Assembly: GCA_019916065.1 (NCBI GenBank)
Contig: CM034233.1
Location: 4,780,516-4,844,515 of the forward strand
DNA from: Vitellaria paradoxa
Lineage: Eukaryota; Streptophyta; Magnoliopsida; Ericales; Sapotaceae
Direction of reading: 5' to 3'
Length of the DNA stretch: 64,000 nucleotides
Shown: one piece after another, positions 10,101 to 21,686 of the stretch
Layout: each line of letters opens with the position of its first letter
How positions within the stretch are numbered: the stretch's first letter is position 1
Position numbers and translations under genes: made by a program
The notes under the pieces: generated by a model
Told to the model about the DNA's origin: nothing
Seen by the model: the letters and a program-made list of their open reading frames with translations, nothing else
The model's database searches: none

Positions 10101-13100
10101 AAAATTATAGCAATGGGATTGAGGATATAAACACCTACAAACAAACCACATCTTAGCAAAGTGGGACACACAAGTTTTTTTAGTAAACACAACTCAACCC
10201 TCCTCTCATAGGCATTCAAACTGATTTCAATACTCATGAAAAATTAAAGAATGCGGAAGGAACAATGTATAGTCTCTGCACATTAGGGTATATGCTGCGG
10301 ATAAAAATGTAAAGCAGGAAACAACCTGAGATTGCTGCTCAAATCTAGTGCAAGGCAGTGCAACTCGATCTATCCGGTCCTCGGATACAACAAAGTCCTT
10401 TGAAGAAAGTAACAGCTCCTCGCAACTCTGCCGTTGTGATATTGAGGTTTCTTGAGAATACTTATGGACTGAAGTATCATTAATTTCAACTTCTTTTGAG
10501 CTCTTACTTGAAAAAATGCGCACAATGTTATACACATAGGACCACAAATAAACAGCCCCTACCTAATGCGACAACAAGCAACATGGAAATGCTGTGTAAG
10601 TCCCTTGCCATTATCAACCAAAAAATTGAGCATTAAACTAAGGTACTATTTGGTATACCTGTTTTGAGTCAATTTTTCATTCTACATTTTTTGAAAACAA
10701 GGAAATCAGTTCAAAACGTATTTGGTTACTTGTATTTTCATTATCTGTTTTAGAAAATAGAAAATGAGTTTAAACAGAAAATGAGTTTACACATGAAATG
10801 TAAAATAGTAAAAAATTATTTTGAGCATCAACCCAAAATAAAGAAAATCTCAAGAACACAAAAATAGAAAACGTCAAATCAAATGCGTTTTTTGTTTTCT
10901 TTATTTTGAGATTTTCAAAACATAAAATACATAGAACAGAAAATAGAAAACAAAAAATAGAGATGTAAATCAAATGCCACCTAAATGGTTTGAAAAGCCA
11001 AACATATGAATCCACAAGTATAGCTGCAAAAAAGTTCTTCTTTCTTCTTTCTTTTTTATAACTTAGGATCTCTATTTATTTTTATTAGTGCATCTCATTT
11101 GAGCTATTTCTAGAGTAGATCCACACACAAACACATATATTTGCAGATGTTTAACAGTTTTCTGAGAGAAGGAAAAGAAAAGAACATACGGCCATTGAAA
11201 GTGAAGCATATGCAAGTCCATATTGCTTACAAACATCCGGAGATCCAAACGGACTTCCTTTCTCTTTACAAATTGCTGGGATTAAAATGATAAGCATGCT
11301 TCCCATGTTTCCTGATCAATAATAAATAAAAAATCTTCATAAATGACAAAGGAGTTCACATTTTTAGTCATCTCAAAGTAGTGCCGGTTTTCTTGTGTGC
11401 CTAGGACTCTATTATCTAGGAATAAAAACAAGATGGTCTTGAAAACATCTGTCAACCTAGTTTGGAGCGTGAAGTATTTCAGGGAAATGATTCTTGAATT
11501 ACTTATGTTTTATTTTCCACTAACAAATTGGTCCAATGTTAACAAATTCTGTAAGACTCCATGGATAATGGTAGAAATTCTATATTTCATTTATATATTC
11601 TAGTCTTTTTTAAATGTCAGTTCCAGAAGAACATATTGGCTGGATATACTGCCAAGTGGACCTACAAGCTTACTCATTAATGATATTATATACAAAAATT
11701 ATGGGTTCAAAGAATTTGAACCCTGCAGGAAGCAAAGAAGTATATTAGCAGCTGTCAGGGGCATGACACTGCCGTATATTCCGCTGACCTCTACCCAATC
11801 TTGAAAGCAACCCAGCAAAGTGAATCGCATTCTCTCAATGAAATCACTGATCCATCTAATTGAAAATAAAATCAAGAACTCTTGTAGCCCCAGCTTTGTA
11901 ATGATGATGGTAACTTCTGTTTTCAACCACATGCTTCACCATCACCAACTACTGTAGAAGGCTAGGAGCTTTTCCTCCATATAAATCTCGACAATGTTAA
12001 TGAGAGTTCTTGCATTCTGTGTTAGCTTTCTATCTGAATTCAAATACTCAACTCCTATGACAATGCACATTAATGTGCATGTACTAAATGGATTAAACTG
12101 CACCTGAGGTCATGTTTGTATTTGTGGATTTAAAATGAAGGGATTTAGTGTTAAATATAACTTTATTAGTTTATATAGGGATTAGTTTAATATGATGATT
12201 TATGAGGGAATTGAAATCATCACAAAAAAGGAGTTATTTGAAATCCTTCATAACAGTGACTTTGTCATTTTAGAAAATACTAGCATCACTGCTTTGGTAG
12301 TGATTATTAGAAAAACTTTCATATCTTATTAAATAAATTAACCTTATTACTTATATTTTAATACAATTTAATCTCATATTCATTGATTTGAAATCCCTAA
12401 TTATCCGAACAGAGCCTAATAGTACCTTAGTTGTACAAAAGGACTATAAATGCCTTCAAATTTGGAAAACAGTAAGGATAAGCTATCAGGGAAACTGAAA
12501 TGAGATATCATCTAGATTAGGCTGACCTACTTAAGAGCACCATGTTCTGCATGTAGAAGTATATCAAACACATTGATTTATATTTACCTGCAGCACAGCA
12601 CCCGAGTACAAGGCCTCGGAGATGTGGAGGGGGTCTTGTGATCTGAAGAACAACCCATCCAAGGGCTGAACCAACAATAAAGGTGATCAGGATATTGAGA
12701 GGCATGAACCACCTAACCAATCAACTAAAGTTAATCCACACCATTTAAGAGAGAGAAATTTACCCAACGAAGTATATACAAACTTTCATTATACATTACA
12801 CAAGTCGAGGAAATGGTTAAAACAATGAAATAAAGAAAGAAAGAAAGAAAAAACTCACAACTTAATCATGCTTTTGTATGTTATGGTTTTGTCTAAGTTG
12901 CTAGCAACAAGTGCTGGATTGAATACAAAAAATACGATCTGATAACAGCAGAAAACACTCCAGTTAGTATCAATTGCAGAGGATGTTTGGTTACAAATCA
13001 CAAAGTAAGCAGAGGGTGAACAAACAGGACAGCAAGTCCAGGGGAAGGAGCAGAGAAGCACTTGCATTTACAACAACATTTCATTGTAATTTCTATCTGT

Positions 13101-13612
13101 GAAATTATGTTAGATGTCACTAAACCTTAATTTATACACACACGCAAATATGCATGAACCCAGAGGAGATTTTTCTTTTCTTTTCTTTTTTTTTCATGTC
13201 TCGTCAAGTACATAGAACATATGTTGTGTACATTGAAAACAAAAGCAGAAATTGAAAGAAATAGAACACAAGCATGGCTACCAAGTACATACAACATTGT
13301 TATGTATACATTTCTGGATCAGTTTCTTTGCCTTCCATAAACTAACTACGCTGCAAATGTAGGATTGTAAAATGCTCGGTATTTTCAGGGATGTAACAAG
13401 TGATACAAGTACCAGAGAAACGAATCATAACCAAAAGAAAGAAAAAAAAAATTACAATGGATGGGATAGACACTTACGCGGTTCAGCTGCTTCATCGCAT
13501 CCTCCCCTAAAACGTTAATATGATCTAATGCAAGAAAGGAACCCAGTGCAGTCACCAATAGAACTTTCAGGACTGGAATTGATGACACGATGAAGAGATC
13601 CAAAAGCGCCAT
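7190..13612 (-). CDS. PILS: PIN-LIKES (PILS) auxin carrier-like protein, 10 exons, 418 aa
   Basis: PILS proteins are ER-membrane relatives of PIN auxin carriers that limit nuclear auxin signalling. Exons in transcription order: 13478-13612, 12859-12938, 12588-12712, 11190-11311, 10326-10562, 9642-9734, 8844-8944, 8433-8485, 8136-8321, 7190-7314. All have GT-AG sites and phases agree (1257 nt). Exon 1 encodes MALLDLFIVSSIPVLKVLL. Exon 3 gives WFMPLNILITFIVGSALGW and the family RPPPHLRGLVLGCCAAG. Exon 5 is the hydrophilic central loop (about residues 167-260). The C-terminal membrane half includes GDAAPLRVIQDSASLLG, LYQFVLLLQFAVPPAMNMG and TITQLFGAGESECSVI. Length is normal for the family and nearest to the PILS1/PILS3 type by eye. 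One oddity: the usual AIP in exon 8 reads AIL. A TGTAG|GAC acceptor just before the ATG hints at a 5'UTR intron. Introns 3, 4 and 9 hold repeats. Confidence 0.93.
7549..7673. repeat. Fold-back MITE in PILS intron 9
   Basis: About 125 bp with imperfect 28-bp terminal inverted repeats. The left end reads GCATTTTCGTAGCAGACTCA and continues GTATTGGA. The right end, reverse-complemented, reads GTATTTTCACTACGGACTCA and continues ATATTGGA. The superfamily was not assigned. Confidence 0.6.
7683..7834. repeat. Diverged tandem duplication, about 79-bp unit, PILS intron 9
   Basis: Two copies run from TCAGGTTCAATGT (7685) and TCAGGTCCGATGT (7764) to TAATGTACCACTT and TAATATACCACTT. They lie immediately beside the fold-back element. 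Confidence 0.7.
10643..10985. repeat. MITE-like repeat, family A copy 1 (PILS intron 4)
   Basis: About 340 bp rich in AAAACAGAAAATAGAAAAC. One end reads AAATCAAATGCCACCT and the other is a degenerate TACTATTTGGTATACCTG. Related copies lie at 35758-36098 (inverted) and 51850-52175. It is non-coding and its ends are approximate. Confidence 0.55.
11312..12587. other. PILS intron 3, with a MITE-like element
   Basis: This 1.28-kb intron contains an inverted-repeat element at about 12112-12418. Its left end is GTCATGTTTGTATTTGTGG. Its right end, reverse-complemented, is GGCTCTGTTCGGATAATTAG. The inner stretches GGATTT and GATTTGAAATCC are typical of plant Tourist-like MITEs. A 77-codon open frame on the - strand (11699-11932) has no recognised homology and looks spurious. 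Confidence 0.5.
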
Positions 13613-14640
13613 GTCCTACATGTATAGATTACGTCGTGTAACGTGTAAGGCCTATATACAAAACTTTCAGGTAAAAAGTTTAGCATCTAAATTTGAGGTT
13701 ATAATTAATTACTTTCCAATAGCTAGTGGAACAATTGAGATTTTGAGAAAAGGAAATTGTTAACAGAGCGTCAAGAGAGGGAGAAACCCACCCGTTATAT
13801 CTCCTATAGGAAATCACCGTCTCGGTACTGTCACTTCTTCTGTGCAAAGAACCAGTGAATTGCTTTTGAAAGATTTATATATATATATATATATAACTCG
13901 AAGGCTTTCCGTCCTGCAGAGACGGAAAATATAAAACATACCGATACACTCCCAGCTGAGATGATTTCTCTGAAAAGGATGGCTGACGCTGCGATGCTAA
14001 GTCAGCTCCAAAATGTTGATTTAGAGCGGTTAAATTTTAATTTATCGGATACATTTATATTATTTTAATTAAAAAAATATAAATATATTTGAATCCATTA
14101 AATTTAGCGTCCGTTTAGAATGATAAAAAGTAAAATAAAATGACATAAAATGAGATAAATTATAAATTCATATTTCATGCACTGAGATAAAGAACGAATA
14201 ACTTTTAGAATTTTTTAATATTTTTTATTATTTTTCAGAATTTTTATCACTTCGAATAGAACTGATGGTACAGTGAATCAGGAGTACTACAGATAGTTCA
14301 ACCCGAACTCGAAACGCTGCCTTGACATTAGTGTGGTGCCTGTAAAATAGTCTCCAATACTTAAATTAGCAAAATAAGCTTTTAACGAATAATTCAGCAG
14401 AGTAACATTAAGTAAATAGTGTATTGTTTGTATACTTGGAAGAGAAAAGAGATTTTTATATATTGGGGGTGTATCGCCTGCGTTGCACCAGTTCACATTT
14501 TCCTCCAATCAAGTTTAACCAACTGTATCAATAGATCCCACTGAATATATTTCTAAATTAGTTATTCATACCAATTACGTCTCTATAGGCGAGTATCAAG
14601 AAATATGTCAAAATGTCGTTATACATTTGATATATGATAT
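13613..14640. other. PILS upstream region
   Basis: This should hold the PILS promoter and 5'UTR. A TA repeat lies at 13876-13895. A degenerate MITE at about 14105-14270 belongs to the same family as the one in HMGR intron 1 (shared AAAATGAGATAAATTAT and GCACTGAGATAAAGAA). I cannot name a specific promoter element. Confidence 0.4.
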
Positions 14641-15229
14641 CACTTTGGCAGAACCTCGATCGGGAAGAGAGATGCACCGGTCGGTCAGGATTTATTCAGT
14701 CATGCTGATGCCTTCGGTCGGTAAGGCCGATTGACGCTAGTCGGGTGATTCTGATTAAGAATTCGAGTATTAATTCAGTCGAGCAAACTCAATCAAGAAG
14801 GTATAATTCCAATCGGACAAGCCCGATCGAGAAAGAACAAATAAATCCGATCGGGCAAATACAATATCAAGCACTTTTAAAGTATATCTTCAAATCCCTT
14901 TTTTTTTCGGTCTATACATATATATATATATATATATATAAATTATTTTCGAAGTATGGTCAAACTTGGCCGCGTGTGTTGAGGGAAGCAACAGAGCGAC
15001 TGCGTATTTGTTTGCTGGTTATCAAAAAGGACAAAACAGAGCGACCGCCAAAAATAAGCCAAAAAGAGCGAAGCATTTTGTGGGGAACTGTGAATATCAG
15101 CGAGTTTGCCGGCACCATAGATCTGGAAATTGGTTCGGTTCGGGCTCCTCTACTCACTTGGGTTTGCGTTTGGCCTGATTTATTATTTGCAAGGCTCACT
15201 TGGGTTTGGGTTTAAGTTTGGGTTCGTAA
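14641..15229. other. GC-richer island of unknown origin
   Basis: A stretch richer in G+C than its AT-rich surroundings. The first part (14650-14870) repeats short words such as GATCGGG, GGTCGGT, GTCGGGT and GATCGAG about every 20-40 bp, as in some LTRs. After a TA repeat (14918-14940), 14950-15230 is open in two + frames and one - frame at once, so none is trustworthy as a gene. It could be an LTR-retrotransposon remnant or a non-coding exon. No protein family was recognised. Confidence 0.35.
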
Positions 15230-15932
15230 TAGATTTGAAAAAAAAAAAAAAAAAATTAGTCCCCTCTCTCTCTTTTTTTTTTTTTTTGGTTCTTATAGCT
15301 AATTATTAAATTTGTTTGTGTGTAAACTAATTTTTTAATAGTCAAATTTTTTAATTTTTTTGTTAATTTGACATATTTACTCTTTGTGGTTTAAAAGAAA
15401 TTTAAAATAGAAGAGGATAGTTTTATTTATTTTAAAAAAATTAAAAAATTAAGTAGTTAAAAATTAGTTTTTAACTAGTGCTGTCAATGAATTTTTGAAC
15501 TTTTTCAAGGTTGGTTTAAATACGAAAAAAGTTAATATTTTGTTTTTTAACTTTTTTTTACCAAAAATTAATTTTAAGTTTAGAAATTTTAATTTTTAGA
15601 TGTATTAATTACATTCATAAAAAAATATTTACAAATTTATGTTTGTTTTAAAATATGAAACTATTCGTTTAAAAAAATAAGAAATTAACTTTTTTTTCAG
15701 CTTTTACTGAGGCGTGAAGTTTTTGATTTGTTTTCTAATGAATACAATTAAAATCTGTAAAAACAGAATTCAAAAAAATAATTTTTTATTAAAAAGTCAT
15801 AAAAAAAAAAGTGACGACAAAATCAATAATTAGTTTTTGTTACCAAATGAATTCTTATTGTTTAATTTATATCGTTCCAAATACTTAAAAAATATGTCAA
15901 ATTTAAATCTAATTTTTGTGAATATATTATGA

Positions 15933-16330
15933 TAGCGTTTGGAATGGTAAAAAAAAAGAAAAAAAGTGATTTTGGATAATTTTTGGCATTTGGTGTTTTT
16001 AATGCAAATCACATTTTTTTGAGATGAATAGTGTAATTTTTTAACTTCTGTGGTAAAAAGTTGGAGAGAAAAATAGTAAAAACTATTTTTTAGATCCGTT
16101 TCCACGGATTTATATCATAATTTTTTTGAAAGTTATTGAACTTTTTGACTTGTACACGAAAAAATTGGAGAAATAAATCGTGGAAACAGTTTTTTTTTGT
16201 CCGTTCCCACATATTTATATCAGATTAGTTGAAATTTGTTAAAAATTTTATTGAGGTATGTGAAAAAGTTATTGGGGTTTATAAAAAAAAAATATTGAAG
16301 TTTGTAAAAATTTATTGGGATATAGAAATA
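15933..16330. repeat. Dispersed repeat B copy 1, with about 22-bp internal array
   Basis: Starts near GCGTTTGGAATGG and ends in four or so degenerate copies of TTATTGGGGTTTGTAAAAAA. A second copy lies at 19200-19465 (shared GATGAATAGTGTAATTTTTT / TATGAACAGTAAAATTTTTT words). Confidence 0.55.
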
Positions 16331-16439
16331 ATAGCAAAACCAGTGCTTACGACACTTCTTGACTAAACTAATATTGAGAAGTAAAATTTTTGTATTTTTA
16401 AATATAACTTTTTAGATATCATCATTAAATTCAACTCAA

Positions 16440-17420
16440 TGATTTATAAGAATATGAAGTGACGCAAAGATAAGAAAAAGTTTGAGGAGAAAGTTTGTAA
16501 AAAATTTCAGCCATTGGTTGAAGAATAAAACTCAATCCCAACATTTAGATTTTAGTTTGTAAAAGAGACATTTTTGAAATGTGTTGTGCTTTATTATATA
16601 GATATATATATATATATATAGTCAATCTCATCAATTTAAATTTAAATTTAAAATTTAAAAAAAAATTCACTCCATAAAGACTAATTTTATTCAAATATTT
16701 GTAAAAATAAAAAAATAAAACCTAAATATAAATTTTAATTAATTTTATAAAAATAACTTAAATAAAAAATATTATTATTTTTAATTATACGTGCTTTTAT
16801 AAAATAAAATAAATATAGTTAATATGACTAATTTAAATTTACAATTAGAATTTTAAAAATAACTATCTCCGATTAGGTTCAATATTTTTTTTTACTTTTA
16901 ATGTTAAAAATACTAAGAGTTGTTGTTACAAGAAAATAACCAAATTATTATTTAAACTTTTTCAGTTTGTGTCTCTTAATTTGATTATATTTCTTATTTG
17001 TATTTTTAATTTAATTACTAATATAATTTAAATATATAAATTTAATAGTAATATTAAATTTTTAAGCAAACTAGTCCGCTTTTGAAACCCATGAGAAGGT
17101 GAGTCCACTTTTGAAACCTATTAAAATGTGGGTCCCCTTTTTAGAACCCAATAAAGTTGCTCCCTTTTCAAGAACCTATGAATTTTTTATATTTATTAAA
17201 TCATATGTCATAATTTTAGTACTTTTATAAGTAAAAAGAAAAGTAAAATTGTAGTATTTTAGCGATACGAGATAAATAAACAAAAGTTTTACGAAAAAAT
17301 TTTGATTTGTAAAATATTTCAATCACTTGTTGAAGAATAAAATTCAATTTCAACTGTTAAATCTTAGTCAGTGAGAGAGATATTTTCAAATTTTGTCATA
17401 TTTTATTATATAGATATAGA
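16440..17420. repeat. Diverged direct repeat pair, 16440-16610 and 17260-17420
   Basis: The two blocks share TTGAAGAATAAAA(C/T)TCAAT, TTAGTCAGTGAGAGAGA-like and TTATTATATAGATATA words in the same order about 820 bp apart. Non-coding. Confidence 0.5.
17075..17190. repeat. Four-copy tandem repeat, about 30-bp unit
   Basis: Consecutive units read TCCGCTTTTGAAACCCATGA, TCCACTTTTGAAACCTATTA, TCCCCTTTTTAGAACCCAAT and TCCCTTTTCAAGAACCTATG at their starts. They are diverged from each other and have no open frame. Confidence 0.7.
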
Positions 17421-17518
17421 AATTTTATAAATCTCTCCAAATACGAGATGATCAAAATGTGTTTGAGAGTTTTAGAGATTTTTGTTAGTTTTTAACAAAT
17501 CAAACGGTGCCTATATGT

Positions 17519-17549
<31 letters not shown>

Positions 17550-18904
17550 TAAAATTTATTTATTAGTGTTCAAAAACGTGTGATCCATGTGCATCTACTT
17601 TTTAAATATTAATACAATAATTATTTTATATTTAAATTTAATGATAACTTCTCTCACCCTCATTTATTTATATCTATATTTTTCTCTTTCTTAAAAAAAA
17701 AAACACAGATTTTTTCTCGAAACTTAATTTCTCTCGCCTTGTATTCATTTCTCTCTCTCTTTCTCTCTTTACAAAGCAAGTTGTTAATGTGTCATTTAAT
17801 TATAAAAATACGGCTAATTATTTGTAACATTTTATTTAATATATTTGAAAATTTCTTATTGGTATGAACAATTTTTTTTATTAATAAAATTTCAATGCAA
17901 TGGTATAAAAAAAAATTATACTACTAGAAATTTAAACTCATATTTAATTTTGACTATATTAATTTAACATAAATATTATTAAATATTTTCATTAAAAAAT
18001 TATTATTACTGTAATACTATATGCATTAATTTTTCTTATAATTTTTTAAAATTCTATACATAATATATAACTATGGGAACTTTGGAATTTAACTTGTTAT
18101 AAAAATATTATGAATGAAATCTTATTTATTTTTCAAGGGAGAAAAATGTATTACAAAATTTTTATATCAATAAAAAATAAAAAATGTAAATTTTCTAATG
18201 TCGTGATATTTTAAGATAACATTATATTTTTTAACAGGTTTTCATAAATTCTCTTAAAAAATACATATACACATTAATAGATGATAATAAAAATAATAAA
18301 TATTTTTTGAAATAGGGGAGAAGAAAACAATAAATTTTATAGAGATATTATTTTTTTTAAAGAGAGAAAAATATAAAGATGAATGAATGAAGATCAATAA
18401 CAAAGTTAATGGGGATATAATCTAAAAAAATTATCATCCTGAGCTAGTAGCTGCTACAGTGGCTGTTAGTTAATAGCTATTACAATGGCCGACCAAATTT
18501 ATTTAAAATTTTTAAGGATAAAAATGTCAAATTAATCAAAACTAGAAATCTACCTAAAAGAAGCCATCTTTTTTTCTTTCTCAAACAAAAAAATAGTTGG
18601 CTTATTTTTAGTTAGCTAGCCAAATACTTTTTTTCTCAAATCAAGTCTAAGTGTTTCTTGAAAAGAGAGAAAGAAATAGAGATGAATTGATGTAGATGAG
18701 AGAAATTAATTTTGGGGAGAGAATTTATGTGTGTTTTTTTTTTAAGAAAGAGAAAAATATAGATATAAATAAATAAGAATGAGATAAATTAATTTGCAAT
18801 AAATAATTTAAATGCAAAGAGGGTAATTTTGTCAGTAATCAAAAAAACATTAATTGAGACTTGATATTAATAATTTATGCATTGGTATTATCGTGTCCAA
18901 TCTT

Positions 18905-19010
18905 AAGTAATAGCTTAATTGGTAAGATATTAAATAATTTGTTCTAGTAATCACTAGTTTAAGTATCATCAGAGCCATTTTAGGATTTATGCGATTGTTA
19001 ATTCCAGGAC
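18905..19010 (+). repeat. tRNA-derived SINE-like relic
   Basis: AATAGCTTAATTGGTAAGA resembles a tRNA A box. AGTTTAAGTATC about 35 bp on resembles a decayed B box. The rest does not fold as a tRNA by eye. A SINE relic is the best guess. Confidence 0.35.
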
Positions 19011-19199
19011 CTAGGCCTTAGTTATGATATGAGCAAACTTGTCTGGATGCCTAAAAAATATAATAATAAAATGCGTAAGCTAAAAAAAAAAAGATTATTA
19101 ATTGAGAGTGCAAATTGGCTATTAAAAAAAATTATCGCCACCCTATATTTTTCATGTGATGCATAACATTTCAAAAGATAATGAAAAATGTGGCTTAGG

Positions 19200-19465
19200 C
19201 AATTTTTTGAGGTTTGGAGTGTTACCACAAATTCACATTTTTTAGATATGAACAGTAAAATTTTTTGACTTCTATGTATATTTTTTGAGAGAAAAACTAT
19301 TTGAACAAATGTTTTGAATCCGTCGGAATGATTTTATGTCAAAATTTATTGAAAGATGTGAAAAATTGTTGAGATCTGTAGAAAAATTATTGGGATTTAT
19401 GGAATGTTATTAAGGTTTGTAAAAAAATTTGTTGGGGTTTGTAAAAAATTATTGAGATATATAGA
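19200..19465. repeat. Dispersed repeat B copy 2, with about 22-bp array
   Basis: Begins near GAGGTTTGGAGTG and ends in five or six degenerate copies of TTATTGGGATTTGTAAAAAA. Same organisation as 15933-16330. Confidence 0.55.
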
Positions 19466-20403
19466 TATATATAAATTTATGGTTATTTCACGAAGTATGA
19501 GAAGTGAAAAATGTGTTAGAAAATTTTAAAAAATTTTAGAATTTTCCAGCAATTCTCATCGCACTAAACGAGCCCTTAGTAAGAGTAAATAAAAACATGC
19601 ATAACATGAGCTATCTATAAATTTAGAAAGAAATCATAAAATTTGTTTGGTTTTTACTTCTTACCCATTCATAAATATTGCCATTACCTTTTGAGCATAA
19701 AAAAAAAGTTTATTTTATCTCCATCTTGTGCGTAGATTTTATAAATGTATATTAAGAATATCTGATATTTGTATTACATTTATTTATATATATTTTGTTA
19801 GATTTTTATTAAAAAAGTAATCATTAACTAATTCAATGTTATAAAATTATTTTTATATCCTAAGTATTGAACACAATTACATTTATTTTATTTTACTAAA
19901 ATTTATTCTGAAAAATAACAAAATTTATCTTTTATTTATTTATGCTTTGTCTCGAATATGTTATGTCCTTAAGTAAATTTTGGAAAAATAAAATAAAATT
20001 ATTGTCAAATTTAAAATCAAACAGAATAAAATTGTCTTTTTGTTAGAGCATTTTCATTCATTAATATTAAAATATCAATATAATTTTATAATGTTGAATT
20101 AGTTAATATTATTTTTTAGATGAAAAGAACCTAACAAAAAAAAAAATATATAACCAAGTGAGTTTGAACGAATGTAGTACCAATTTTAAAAATATAAATA
20201 TACATTTATAAAATTTATATGGTTTATAATTTGTAAATACAATTAGATATATAACCCATCTTTAGCGAATAACATATTTTAATGTGTAATTGTATTCAAA
20301 GCAACAGATACAATTCATTATACATGGCATTAATTGGTTCTATTTTTTCTCATTGTTAATTGTAGACAATTTAAGGTATTTGTTTTCACATCGATGTAAA
20401 ATA

Positions 20404-20720
20404 GAGTGTGTTAAGAGTTGTATAAAATTATATAAAATTATAAAAGTTAATGTATCGTATTTTATATAGTGATTGAATAATTTAAATTTATTATCTCGTA
20501 ATTCGTATTTATAGAGATTTATAGAGTTTTGTAATATTTTATTTTAACTTCAAAGAGGTCTATCCCCGTTTGGAGTTCTAAAAAAAAAATAAAATCCTAC
20601 GAATTTCTAAAAAAATAAATTACGAGATAGTAAAATTTAAAAATTTTACTTATTAGATGAATTACGAGATATTTATTTTTACAATTTTATATAATTTTAT
20701 ATAACTGTAAACACACTTAA
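20404..20720. repeat. Fold-back MITE upstream of the ARID gene
   Basis: The left arm starts GAGTGTGTTAAGAGTTGTAT and continues AAAATTATATAAAATT. The right arm ends AATTTTATATAATTTTATAT and continues AACTGTAAACACACTTA, its inverse. Inner arms also match (TTATCTCGTAATTC and AATTACGAGATA). A GTTTGGAGTT word lies near the centre. Confidence 0.65.
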
Positions 20721-21051
20721 TTATATTTACGTGTATATTTTTACTGTATTGAGTGATAAACGTACCTTCTAAAAAAGTCGGCCACGTGTCATTTTAAACT
20801 ATGCGTTATAGAACGCATGCACTAGAGGGCAAAACGGACATTTCAATGAACCAGTAATTGTTGAGCCAAACCCGTTCTTTGAACTACTATGAAAACGCAG
20901 AACCAGAGGGCGCCCCTGGGTTATCTGTACTGGTGCGATTTGGCGAGGCGTTACCGGCGGTAGACGCAACGGACCGCTTCTCCGCTTCCGGCGTATCATA
21001 AGAGCCCATCTGTACTTTCCCTTCACGAACGTTAGTTTCTATCTCCGTGCT

Positions 21052-21060
21052 TATATAAAC
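21052..21060 (+). promoter_or_regulatory. TATA box, ARID gene promoter
   Basis: TATATAAAC lies about 630 bp before the start codon, just ahead of a leader-like, moderately GC-rich stretch. A CCACGTGTC G-box/ABRE-type word is at about 20783. Assignment is by position only. Confidence 0.5.
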
Positions 21061-21084
21061 ATCATATATATATATATTTGAATA

Positions 21085-21686
21085 CATACGTGTACACTTT
21101 CACTGCCGGGACCCTTTTGCCTGAGCTCTGAAACTGAAACCCTAGCTGGACCCCATTGCATCTCTTTTCGAGGCTTTTCTCTCTCGTTTTTCTTGCGTTG
21201 AGGTTGTGGCCGTTGCATCGCAAGAAGGTTATTGACGGCGCACGTTTCTCTAGGATTTTGTTTTTGTTTTTTTGTTTTTTTTTTTTTCCCCGGTCACACC
21301 ATTGTTGGCATTTATCGCCTTCTGGGAAAATCAGGACTCGAGAGAGAGTTTTTTGTGAAAGCATTTGTAGTATTTATCGGATTTCTGTTTTTGCCCACGG
21401 ATTTGATTTCTTAAGTGCGATTTTTTTTTTTAATATCATTTGGGCTAATTCGTTCGCATATTGTTTTTAAAGAAACCAGGTTTGTTTTTAGAAGTGCGGT
21501 TCATGAGCGGATGGTCAGACTCATCTACAGTGCACGCTGTTCTTTTGAAATTTAATTTTTTTGTTGTTGTTGTTTTTGTTGTTTTTTTTTTTCCTTTTAA
21601 AATTAAATTTTGTTGATGTATTTTACAAGTGTTATATAATATTATTTTTGTTGGTAGATTTTAAAATTGAGAAAAGCAAGGTGGAG
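21085..21686 (+). other. ARID gene 5' leader, probably with an intron
   Basis: Lies between the TATA box and the start codon. T-rich sequence ends in a good acceptor, TTTTTGTTGGTAG, at about 21646-21658, 28 nt before the ATG, implying a 5'UTR intron. The donor is unclear; AACCAGGTTTG near 21480 is one candidate. Confidence 0.45.

Larger units (their letters stand above)
15230..20403. other. AT-rich intergenic desert with repeat relics
   Basis: About 5 kb with no credible gene. It contains homopolymer A/T runs, TA repeats (about 16605-16620, 17521-17550) and the dispersed and tandem repeats listed separately. Confidence 0.6.

Noticed and set aside
11699..11932. 77-codon - strand frame inside PILS intron 3
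   Set aside because: It does not fit PILS between exons 3 and 4, where phase is already satisfied, and it resembles no family I know.
14745..15215. 156-codon + strand frame and two overlapping frames
   Set aside because: The frame passes through a TA microsatellite, its alternatives are equally open, and no domain is recognised.
21561..21686. Hydrophobic N-terminal extension of the ARID protein
   Set aside because: The frame runs through a T-rich leader or intron with a good acceptor at about 21658. ATG 21687 begins the acidic N-terminus.
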